From: Chloroflexota bacterium
GTDB lineage: Bacteria > Chloroflexota > Dormibacteria > Dormibacterales > Dormibacteraceae
Direction of reading: 5' to 3'
DNA: 8,549 bases
Assembly: GCA_005888075.1 (NCBI GenBank)
Contig: VBKD01000148.1
Coordinates: forward strand, 1 to 8,549
Position 1 is the stretch's first letter. Every line of letters starts with the position of its first letter. Below are positions 1-5,799 of this stretch, in pieces. The position numbers and the translations under genes are program-made. Below the pieces are notes generated by a model. That model saw only the letters and a list, made by a program, of their open reading frames with translations. It did no database searches and was not told the origin of the DNA.

Positions 1-604
1 CGAACTCCTGGCCGAAGCGCGCCAGCACCTCGTTGACCTGGGCCTGCTTGTCGATGCCGTGGCGCTGGACCTCCAGTAGGAATCGGTCCTTGCCAAAGAT
101 GTCGCGGTATGCGGCGACCGCTTCGCGAGCCCCGTCGATGTCGCCATCGACGATCCGGCTCGCCGGCTCACCTTGCAGACAGCCGGAAAGGGCGATCAAG
201 CCCTTGGAGTGCTCGGCCAGGATCTCCTTGTCGATGCGGGGCTTGTAGTACATGCCCTCCATCTGGCCGACCGTGCAGAGGCGCATCAGGTTGACATACC
301 CCTCGTGGTCCGCGGCCAGAAGCGTCAGATGGTTTGGATCTCGGTCGACGCGGCCCTCGCGGAGCAGCCTGGAACGCGGGGCGACGTAGACCTCGCAGCC
401 GATGATCGGCTTGATCCCGGCTTCCTTGCACGCCTTGTAGAAGTGGATGGCGCCGTACATGACGCCGTGGTCCGTGATGCCGATCGCCGGCATCTCGAGC
501 TCGGCCGCCCGCGCGACGAGCGCGGGAATCCGACTGGCCCCATCGAGCAGCGAGTACTCGGTGTGGTTGTGGAGGTGGACGAAGGTTTTTGGGGCGTGCG
601 GCAT
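1..604 (-). CDS. dnaE: DNA polymerase III alpha subunit, N-terminal part (cut by window edge)
   Basis: This is the start of the replicative DNA polymerase catalytic subunit. The 201 visible codons lie in the N-terminal PHP (polymerase and histidinol phosphatase) domain. The diagnostic opening is HLHNHTEYSLLDGA at residues 10-23, with the metal-ligand type HxH at H10/H12, followed by GITDHG (D45, H46) and IIGCEVYVAPRSR (E71). GYVNLMRLC and GLIALSGCLQGE are also typical of DnaE. The polymerase palm, fingers, OB and tau-binding regions lie beyond the left edge. I chose ATG at 604 because it puts the PHP motif about nine residues from the N-terminus, as is usual. An in-frame ATG at 655 would add 17 residues of unconserved sequence and overlap the divergent aminotransferase start. 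No clear Shine-Dalgarno sequence precedes 604. The family call is very secure; the exact start is less so. Confidence 0.95.
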   Translation of the reverse strand, partial: MPHAPKTFVHLHNHTEYSLLDGASRIPALVARAAELEMPAIGITDHGVMYGAIHFYKACKEAGIKPIIGCEVYVAPRSRLLREGRVDRDPNHLTLLAADHEGYVNLMRLCTVGQMEGMYYKPRIDKEILAEHSKGLIALSGCLQGEPASRIVDGDIDGAREAVAAYRDIFGKDRFLLEVQRHGIDKQAQVNEVLARFGQEF

Positions 605-613
605 CGTTTGGCT

Positions 614-646
614 TTGGGTGTGGCGGACCCCGGGAGATAGTCTATC
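614..646. promoter_or_regulatory. Candidate divergent promoter between dnaE and the aminotransferase gene
   Basis: Only 49 bases separate the two divergent start codons. On the plus strand, TTGGGT (614-619) and TAGTCT (638-643) are 18 bases apart and end 10 bases before the aminotransferase ATG. The -10-like box sits in a perfect 11-base palindrome, GATAGTCTATC (636-646), so the minus strand reads TAGACT at almost the same place, facing dnaE. No good -35 box is visible for the dnaE side. These are weak matches; the box assignment is inference. Confidence 0.3.
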
Positions 647-653
647 GAGAGAC

Positions 654-1841
654 ATGGCCAAAATAGCGCTGCCTTCACTGGCCGACGGGCCCGCCGAAGC
701 CGCTCATTCCGGTATCCGTGAGATCGCCAACGAGGCGCTGCGCACGCCGGGCGCCATCCGTCTCGATGTCGGGCAGCCCGACTTCCCCACTCCCCAGCAC
801 GTCAAAGACGCGGGCAAGCGCGCCATCGACGAGAACAAGACCTTCTACACCCATACGCAGGGATTGTTCTCCTTACGGGAGAAGCTGGTCGACAAGCTCG
901 CTCGGGTGAATGGGATCAAGACGACACCCGAACGCATCGCCTGCGGGCCTGGCGGCGTGGGTGCGATCGCCGCCGTGCTTGCCGCGGTGCTCGAGCACGG
1001 CGACGAGATCCTTCTGCCCGACCCTGGATGGCCGAACTACAGGATGATGCTCGCCTGGACCGGCGCGCGAGGCGTTTTCTATCCCTGCCCGCCAGAGATC
1101 GACTTTCAACCTGACCTCGATGCGCTCGAAGCTCTCATCACACCGAGGTCCAAGGTCATCGTGGTCAACAGCCCGAACAATCCCACCGGCGCGGTGTATC
1201 CCCGAGAAACCATGGTCGCGTTCGTCGAGCTCGCCCAGAAACACAACCTGTGGCTCATCAGCGACGAGTGCTACGACCAGATCGTCCTCGACGGGTCGTG
1301 GACCAGCGCCGCGACGATCGCGCCGGACGATCCACGCATCGTGAGCGCGTTCACGTTCTCCAAGACGTACGCGATGACGGGCTGGCGGCTGGGCTACGTG
1401 ACCGGCTCTACGGAGCTCATCGACACGACGACCAAGGTGCTCGAGTCCAACTCATCGTGCGTCTCGACCATCAGCCAGGTCGCCGCGGAGGCCGCCCTCG
1501 ACGGACCGCAGAACTGTGTCACCGAGATGGTCGACGCCTATCGCCGCCGCCGAAACCTTGTGGTCGACCTCCTCAAGGAGGCGGGTCTGTTCTTGGCCGA
1601 GCCCTCGGGCGCCTTCTACTGCATGGCAGACATCTCGCCCAGTGGCCTTGGATCGCGCGACTTCGCGTTCGCGCTCCTGCGGGGGCGCGGCGTCTCGGTG
1701 GCTCCCGGCACGGCCTTCGGCAAGGTTGCCGGTGGCGCCGTCAGGATCAGTCTGGCCAGTTCAGACCAGGATCTGCGCGAGGGAGTCGGGCGCTTGGCGG
1801 AGTTCGTTCTGAGGGGGACAAAACAGGGCGCGGTCGTTTAA
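654..1841 (+). CDS. Class I/II PLP-dependent aminotransferase (aspartate aminotransferase-like)
   Basis: This is a 395-residue fold-type I aminotransferase, which moves an amino group between an amino acid and a 2-oxo acid using pyridoxal phosphate. The length is normal for the family. The key residues are in order: NNPTG at 175-179 (cofactor-contacting Asn), SDECY at 203-207 (D204 pairs with the pyridine nitrogen, Y207), FSKTYAMTGWRLGY around 235-248 (K237 the Schiff-base lysine, R245 the phosphate contact), and VRISLA with R364 as the likely substrate carboxylate-binding arginine. The N-terminal LDVGQPDFPTP motif is also typical. The substrate cannot be read from the sequence; aspartate, alanine or aromatic amino acids are all possible. 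I chose ATG at 654 because the open frame upstream (from 447) is antisense to dnaE and unconserved. The gene stands alone between a divergent neighbour and a convergent one. Confidence 0.92.
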   Translation: MAKIALPSLADGPAEAAHSGIREIANEALRTPGAIRLDVGQPDFPTPQHVKDAGKRAIDENKTFYTHTQGLFSLREKLVDKLARVNGIKTTPERIACGPGGVGAIAAVLAAVLEHGDEILLPDPGWPNYRMMLAWTGARGVFYPCPPEIDFQPDLDALEALITPRSKVIVVNSPNNPTGAVYPRETMVAFVELAQKHNLWLISDECYDQIVLDGSWTSAATIAPDDPRIVSAFTFSKTYAMTGWRLGYVTGSTELIDTTTKVLESNSSCVSTISQVAAEAALDGPQNCVTEMVDAYRRRRNLVVDLLKEAGLFLAEPSGAFYCMADISPSGLGSRDFAFALLRGRGVSVAPGTAFGKVAGGAVRISLASSDQDLREGVGRLAEFVLRGTKQGAVV

Positions 1842-1909
1842 TCTCCCCCGGTTGTATCTCGCCGTAACCGTCTCATCACACGTCCCGTTTAGGTCCACAT
1901 GCTTGTTCT

Positions 1910-1959
1910 GAAGCCGATCCTCACGATGGTCGTCAGATCTCTAGGTCCGGGTCGGCTTC
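1910..1959. other. Long imperfect inverted repeat in the intergenic gap
   Basis: GAAGCCGATCC (1910-1920) pairs with GGGTCGGCTTC (1949-1959), giving an 11-pair stem with one G-U wobble around a 28-base loop. Inside the loop ACGA/TCGT (1923-1926 and 1930-1933) could form a small second stem. It starts 69 bases after the aminotransferase stop. It has no trailing T-run, so it is not a classic intrinsic terminator. It could be a 3'-UTR structure, a small RNA or a chance fold. Confidence 0.35.
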
Positions 1960-2014
1960 GGCTCTCGGTCGTGAAACTAGTCAGAAAACTAGACCGGATC
2001 TAAGTCAGACAACT

Positions 2015-2063
2015 CCTCCCCATCTATGGGGAGGTGGCCGGCAAAGCCGGCCGGAGGGGCCGA
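2015..2063. repeat. Compact double-palindrome element, possible bidirectional terminator
   Basis: Two adjacent inverted repeats lie just before the stop codon of the minus-strand methyltransferase. The first is CCTCCCC (2015-2021) with GGGGAGG (2028-2034) around a 6-base loop. The second is GGCCGGC (2036-2042) with GCCGGCC (2046-2052) around AAA. They are followed by GGAGGGGCCGA. The place between two convergent genes suits a two-way transcription stop, although neither strand has a T-run. The layout resembles REP-type palindromic elements seen in GC-rich bacteria, and a related sequence occurs at 4128-4170. Confidence 0.55.
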
Positions 2064-2066
2064 TCC

Positions 2067-3308
2067 CTAACTGCGCTCCAAAAGCGCAACTGACTCGATG
2101 TGGTACGTCTGCGGGAACATGTCCACGATCGCCGCACGCCTCACTCGATAGCCTCCCCTGACGAGAGCAATGAGATCGCGTGCATGCGTCGACGGCTCGC
2201 ACGAGATGTAGACCAGCCGCGCCGCGCCCAGGCGGATCAGCTCCGCGAGGGCGGCAGGCTCGCACCCGGCGCGCGGCGGGTCCAGGATCACCGCCTGATG
2301 GCGGCCAAGCTTCACCTGGCGCAGCACGGTCTCGACCTTGCCAGGCATGTAGTTGACGCCGGCCGAGTTGATCCGCGCGTTCAGACGGCCGAGCTGCACC
2401 GCGTGCGGGTTTTCTTCGATCGCAGTCACGCTCGCGGCTTCACGAGCCACCGCGACCGAGATCGTGCCGATCCCGGCGTAAAGGTCGAGCACGTGATCGG
2501 TCGGTGTCACGCCGAGCATGTGCATCGCAGTCCGATACAGGACGAGCATCTGCTGGTAGTTGGTCTGGACGAACGTGTCGCTGCGAACGCGAAATGTCAT
2601 CCCCCAAAACTGCAGGGAGATCGCGTCGTCGAGCAGAACGGTTTCCGGCAACAGGTCGGCTACCCGACGTGCGAAGTCCTCGCGCGGCCATCTCGGCTCG
2701 CGGCCGTGAAAGCGCAATCTCCACAACAGGCCCGGACCGTTCGGCTCAACCGTCAACAGAAGATTCTGCAGACCCTTCAGCTCGAGCTCGTTCGCGGCCT
2801 GGGCGAAAGCGGGCAGCGCCCGCTCGACGCGCACGTCGTGGATGAGACAACTTTCGATCGGCAGCACCGCATGCGAACGCTGGCGGTGGAAACCAAACCG
2901 CCAGCCATCCTGGCCGGCCACGGCCTCAAACTCACCGCGGATGCGATAGCGCCACGGATCGTCCATGCCCAAGACCGACGTGTCGGGCGGCAGCCGCAGG
3001 CCGGCTCGCGCCCACGCCTCCTCAACCACCTGCCTCTTGAGCCCGAGCTGATGGGCATACGCGGCGTGCTGCAGCTGGCACCCGCCGCATTCACCGAAGT
3101 ACGGACACGGCGCATCCACCCGGTGGGGCGACGCCTCCAGCACCCGAGTCGCGGCGGCCACCGCCACCCCGCCCTGGCGTCCTCGCGGCTCCGCCTCGAC
3201 GACCTCGCCCGGCAGCGCGTAATTGACGAGCCAGACCTTGCCGTCGTCCCGCGCCACCGTCGCGCCACCGTGCGCAGGCGACTCGGGACGCAGGATCAGC
3301 GGCGCCAC
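2067..3308 (-). CDS. 23S rRNA/tRNA (uracil-C5)-methyltransferase, RlmD/TrmA family
   Basis: This 413-residue protein is predicted to methylate C5 of a specific uridine in 23S rRNA or tRNA using S-adenosylmethionine. An N-terminal TRAM-like segment (about 1-60, with HGGATVARDDGKVWLV and ALPGEVVEAE) precedes the four cysteines of a [4Fe-4S] cluster, C68-x5-C74-x2-C77 and C154. The methyltransferase domain has FVQTN (Q248), the SAM loop DLYAGIGT (275-282), E298, DPPRAGC (343-349), the catalytic cysteine C370 in YISCEPSTHARDL, and the base E405 in HIESVALL. The common SCNP motif is SCEP here. Retention of the iron-sulphur cluster favours an RlmD/RumA or RlmCD-like enzyme over TrmA, but the target base cannot be assigned. 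The start is GTG at 3308, which overlaps the end of the upstream phosphatase gene by 13 bases, so the two are probably co-transcribed and translationally coupled. Confidence 0.9.
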   Translation of the reverse strand: MAPLILRPESPAHGGATVARDDGKVWLVNYALPGEVVEAEPRGRQGGVAVAAATRVLEASPHRVDAPCPYFGECGGCQLQHAAYAHQLGLKRQVVEEAWARAGLRLPPDTSVLGMDDPWRYRIRGEFEAVAGQDGWRFGFHRQRSHAVLPIESCLIHDVRVERALPAFAQAANELELKGLQNLLLTVEPNGPGLLWRLRFHGREPRWPREDFARRVADLLPETVLLDDAISLQFWGMTFRVRSDTFVQTNYQQMLVLYRTAMHMLGVTPTDHVLDLYAGIGTISVAVAREAASVTAIEENPHAVQLGRLNARINSAGVNYMPGKVETVLRQVKLGRHQAVILDPPRAGCEPAALAELIRLGAARLVYISCEPSTHARDLIALVRGGYRVRRAAIVDMFPQTYHIESVALLERS

Positions 3309-4099
3309 AACGCCAGCGGGTCCTTTGCGGGCTTGAACCCGGCCGCCTCCACGATCTCGACGGCCAGCTTGAAGCCGCCGGCCACCGCTTCCGGATGATG
3401 AGCGTCACTTCCGAAGCTCACCGCCTCGCCGCCCATCTCGTGCCACCAGCGGAGCACCTTCCGGCCCGGGCAGAACCTCTGCTCTCCCCCATCCCCCCGC
3501 GTCGTGTTGGCCTCCAGCACCAGGCCGCGTTTTTGGGCCGCGGTCAGGATCGCGCGCAGCTCTTCCTCGAAGTCCTCCTCGCGATACAGCGGCAGATCCG
3601 AAGGCCAGTAACGCTTGGGATAGTCGAGGTGCGCCAGCGCGTCGAAATGCTGCGGGCTGTCGACCAGGTCCAACATCTCTCGGAAATACTCCTTGATCGC
3701 GTTCATAGCCTCGGATGCCGGACGGAACCGGAACTCGCTCGCATCGATGATCTCCGAACCGATCCGCACGCAGTGCACCGACCCGAGCACCCTGTCCAGC
3801 TTGCCGCCGGCGAGGATCGCGGCGCTCTCCTCCGGAAACCAGTGCGGCTCCCCGAACTCGACCCCCGACAGGATGCGTAGGCCCTTGAATCTCTGCCTGC
3901 ATCGCTCGACCGCATCCAGGTAGCCGGCAACGTCCATCGGGCGCTGACCGTCATGGATGGCCACCCAGTCCGCGTGCTCAGTGAACGCGATCCCGGGCAG
4001 GCCGAGCTCCACCGCGCGCTCACAGCTGCGCTCCATGGAGCCACGCGTGGCGTCCCACGACCATTCCGAATGCACGTGGAGATCTGGAGGCAGGGACAC
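3296..4099 (-). CDS. PHP-family phosphatase, histidinol-phosphatase (HisJ/HisK)-like
   Basis: This 267-residue metal-dependent phosphoesterase has the motifs of a single-domain PHP protein: DLHVHSEWSWD (H8, H10), FTEHADW (E41, H42), GVEFGEPHWF (E81), LGSVHC (H109), DALAHLDYPKRY (H157) and FGSDAHHPEAV (D232, H234). These supply the expected metal ligands. Length and motif spacing fit histidinol-phosphate phosphatases, which carry out the penultimate step of histidine synthesis. No other his gene is present, so another small phosphate monoester is possible. The start is GTG at 4099, giving the usual short lead into the HxH motif. A TAGCCT box (4113-4108) lies 8 bases upstream on this strand. 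The following methyltransferase gene begins inside its 3' end. Confidence 0.85.
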   Translation of the reverse strand: MSLPPDLHVHSEWSWDATRGSMERSCERAVELGLPGIAFTEHADWVAIHDGQRPMDVAGYLDAVERCRQRFKGLRILSGVEFGEPHWFPEESAAILAGGKLDRVLGSVHCVRIGSEIIDASEFRFRPASEAMNAIKEYFREMLDLVDSPQHFDALAHLDYPKRYWPSDLPLYREEDFEEELRAILTAAQKRGLVLEANTTRGDGGEQRFCPGRKVLRWWHEMGGEAVSFGSDAHHPEAVAGGFKLAVEIVEAAGFKPAKDPLALWRR

Positions 4100-4107
4100 G
4101 CCAAGTA

Positions 4108-4113
4108 AGGCTA
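4108..4113 (-). promoter_or_regulatory. Possible -10 box for the PHP phosphatase gene
   Basis: The minus strand reads TAGCCT, 8 bases before the GTG start at 4099. If functional, transcription would start at or very near the start codon, giving a leaderless or almost leaderless message. No convincing -35 box is visible. This is a weak motif call. Confidence 0.25.
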
Positions 4114-4127
4114 CAGATCTGGATACA

Positions 4128-4170
4128 GTGGCCGGAGGGGGGCCCCGACCGCAGTCACCGGAGGGGCCGA
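4128..4170. repeat. Diverged copy of the palindromic element
   Basis: This stretch between two divergent genes begins with GTGGCCGG (4128-4135) and ends with CCGGAGGGGCCGA (4158-4170). Both blocks are identical to parts of the element at 2034-2063. The middle differs and holds GGCCCC (4141-4146), which can pair with GGGGCC (4163-4168). It therefore looks like a member of the same small repeat family with an altered centre. High GC makes some chance similarity possible, but a 13-base identity with an 8-base upstream match is unlikely to be pure coincidence. Confidence 0.45.
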
Positions 4171-4172
4171 AT

Positions 4173-4178
4173 TAGAAT
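4173..4178 (+). promoter_or_regulatory. Likely -10 box for the small membrane protein gene
   Basis: TAGAAT matches the TATAAT consensus at five of six positions and ends 7 bases before the ATG at 4186. The transcript would start at or next to the start codon, implying leaderless translation. There is no Shine-Dalgarno sequence, and the expected -35 zone (about 4150-4155) is poor. Confidence 0.45.
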
Positions 4179-4185
4179 CCCGGCG

Positions 4186-4521
4186 ATGGGGTCCGTGTTG
4201 CTGGTTCTTGCCTACCTTGCCGGCGGCGTGATGCTGGGCGGCGGCATCTTCCTATTGCTGAGCGGATCGTTCCCCGGCCGGACGGCCGACTGGATGCTGC
4301 TGCCGGTGGTCCATGCGACCCCGACCGTGTCCCGGCTGCTCGGCGGCGTAGCCGTCGGCCTTGGCGCCTCGCTGCTCGCCCTCGACATCAGCAGCCTGGT
4401 GTCCCAGTTCACGGGCGGGCTGCTGGTGCTGGCTGGCATCGCCGTCTATCTCATCGCTGTCGGCCTGTACGTCTTCAGCACGTGGCTCTCACGCCGGACG
4501 CCGCCTAGCCAAGAAGCTTGA
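4186..4521 (+). CDS. Small three-helix membrane protein, unknown function
   Basis: I do not recognise a family for this 111-residue protein. It has three strongly hydrophobic stretches, about residues 3-27, 51-73 and 78-101, rich in Gly, Ala, Leu and Val. A polar linker at 28-50 (GSFPGRTADW) separates the first two, and the short tail SRRTPPSQEA is basic, then polar. The first segment could be an uncleaved signal anchor. Following the positive-inside rule, the SRR in the tail suggests a cytoplasmic C-terminus. The gene is transcribed divergently from the PHP phosphatase gene, with a good -10 box just upstream. Its last 17 bases overlap, in the convergent direction, the original 3' end of gatB. 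The clean frame, credible start and hydrophobic pattern support a real gene. Confidence 0.72.
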   Translation: MGSVLLVLAYLAGGVMLGGGIFLLLSGSFPGRTADWMLLPVVHATPTVSRLLGGVAVGLGASLLALDISSLVSQFTGGLLVLAGIAVYLIAVGLYVFSTWLSRRTPPSQEA

Positions 4522-4645
4522 GCAGCACCTCGTTCGCGACCTTGGGATTGGCCTGTGGCGCGCGCTTTCGCAGGTCGGCCATCAATGCCTGCATCGCCTG
4601 CTTCTTCCCGCTTCGGTAGTCGGCCACGGCCTTTGGATTGGCATC
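4505..4645 (-). pseudogene. gatB: Out-of-frame remnant of the GatB C-terminal tail
   Basis: Read one frame away from the upstream gatB frame, this stretch encodes 46 residues and then TAG (4507-4505). It begins DANPKAVADYRSGK and continues through a LADLRKR-like stretch to QANPKVANEVLLKLLG. This is the conserved end of GatB (compare the DYKNGK, KAMGFLVGQ and ANPQLVNELL-type motifs of the family). It cannot be reached from the gatB start without a frame change. The usual segment of roughly 38 residues between the REV motif and this tail is absent. Confidence 0.8.
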
Positions 4646-5799
4646 ACCTCGCGCGCCTGGTCGCGCGAGATGGCATCCCGACCCATCATCTGCATGAGCT
4701 CGGCGAGATGCTGCGGCGCAAGGAGCTTCCCGGTTGGCGCCACCTCGTTGACGATCCAGTTGGCCGTCGGCTGCGTGGGCGCTCCCTGCGCCACGGCGCC
4801 TTCGTACAGGTCCGCCAGGTCTCGATCGCCGCCGATGACCGCCACCTGCGCCGCGGACAGGCCGTGCTGCGAGGTGAGCCGCGTGCGACGGGCTCCCGGG
4901 AGCTCCGGCAGGGTCCGCCGCAGGTCCTCGACCCAGTCCGGATCGATCTCCAGCGGGGGCAGGTCGGGCTCAGGGAAGTATCTGTAATCCTCTGCGAACT
5001 CCTTGCTGCGCTGCGAGAAAGTACGCTGCTCCGCCTCGGACCAGCCGCGCGTCTCCTGCTCCACAGCGCCACCCGACTCGATGAGCTTCGTCTGGCGGTC
5101 CACCTCATAGAGAATCGCGCGATGCAGCGCACGAAACGAGTTGATGTTCTTCAACTCTGTCTTGACCCCGAGCTCACTCGAACCCTCCCGATTGACGGAC
5201 ACGTTGGCTTCGGCGCGCAGCTGGCCCTTCTCCATGTCTGCTTCTGAGACGCCGATCATGCGCAGCAGAGTTCGCAGCTCCATCGCGTAATCGCGAGCCT
5301 CGTCCGCGGAGCGAAGATCCGGCTCTGTGACGATCTCCATCAGCGGCACGCCGGCGCGGTTCAGGTCGACGAATGACTCCCATGCCTTGTGCAGCTTGTC
5401 GCCGGCATGGACCAGCTTGCCGGTGTCCTCCTCGAGATGCACGCGGCGGATGCGGATCTTCCGCCCGTTCAGCTCGAGATGACCGTTCACGCTCATGGGC
5501 AGGTCGTACTGGCTTATCTGGTATCCCTTCGGCAGGTCCGGGTACATGTAGTTCTTGCGATCGAACTTCGTGTGCCGCGGGATCTCGCAGCTCAGCGCGA
5601 GCGCCGACTTGAGGCACGCCTCCACGGCCGCCTTGTTGATCACAGGCAGCGTGCCCGGCAAGCCAAGACAGATCTCGCACACGTAGGAGTTGGGCGCTGC
5701 ATTCAGCGGGGCCACGGCGCAGCCGCAGAACATCTTCGTGCGCGTGCGCGGCTGGACATGGACCTCCATGCCGATCACCACATCCCAACCGTCAGGCAA
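4582..5799 (-). CDS. gatB: Aspartyl/glutamyl-tRNA amidotransferase subunit B, C-terminus disrupted
   Basis: GatB binds the mischarged tRNA, activates its Glu or Asp side chain with ATP, and receives ammonia from GatA. Family motifs run from the start: VVIGMEVHVQ, four likely zinc cysteines (C25, C27, C41, C44), KFDRKNYMYPDLPKGYQISQYD, VHLEEDTGKL (metal/ATP site), DLNRAGVPLMEIV, KTELKNINSFR and DYRYFPEPDLPP. The frame is normal to V385 (codon 4647-4645). The last 20 residues before the stop at 4582 are unrelated to GatB and rich in Arg and Pro. The family is usually about 475 residues; this product is 405. I prefer TTG at 5799 over TTG at 5808 because GGAGG ends at 5809, leaving a 9-base spacing. 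The start overlaps the end of gatA by 8 bases. Whether the truncated subunit works is unknown; an assembly error is possible. Confidence 0.88.
   Translation of the reverse strand: MPDGWDVVIGMEVHVQPRTRTKMFCGCAVAPLNAAPNSYVCEICLGLPGTLPVINKAAVEACLKSALALSCEIPRHTKFDRKNYMYPDLPKGYQISQYDLPMSVNGHLELNGRKIRIRRVHLEEDTGKLVHAGDKLHKAWESFVDLNRAGVPLMEIVTEPDLRSADEARDYAMELRTLLRMIGVSEADMEKGQLRAEANVSVNREGSSELGVKTELKNINSFRALHRAILYEVDRQTKLIESGGAVEQETRGWSEAEQRTFSQRSKEFAEDYRYFPEPDLPPLEIDPDWVEDLRRTLPELPGARRTRLTSQHGLSAAQVAVIGGDRDLADLYEGAVAQGAPTQPTANWIVNEVAPTGKLLAPQHLAELMQMMGRDAISRDQAREVMPIQRPWPTTEAGRSRRCRH

Noticed and set aside
447..653. An upstream extension of the aminotransferase frame by 69 codons
   Set aside because: It is antisense to the conserved PHP domain of dnaE and unrelated to aminotransferase N-termini. 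ATG 654 gives the usual family length.
605..655. A longer dnaE reading from ATG at 655
   Set aside because: The 17 added residues show no resemblance to DnaE N-termini, and it would overlap the divergent gene's start codon.
2100..3398. A 432-codon open frame on the plus strand, antisense to the uracil methyltransferase gene
   Set aside because: It is rich in Arg, His and Leu with no family motifs, as expected for the complement of a GC-rich gene. The opposite strand has a full set of catalytic motifs.
4555..5247. A 230-codon open frame on the plus strand opposite gatB
   Set aside because: It is complementary to conserved GatB sequence and shows no recognisable motif of its own.
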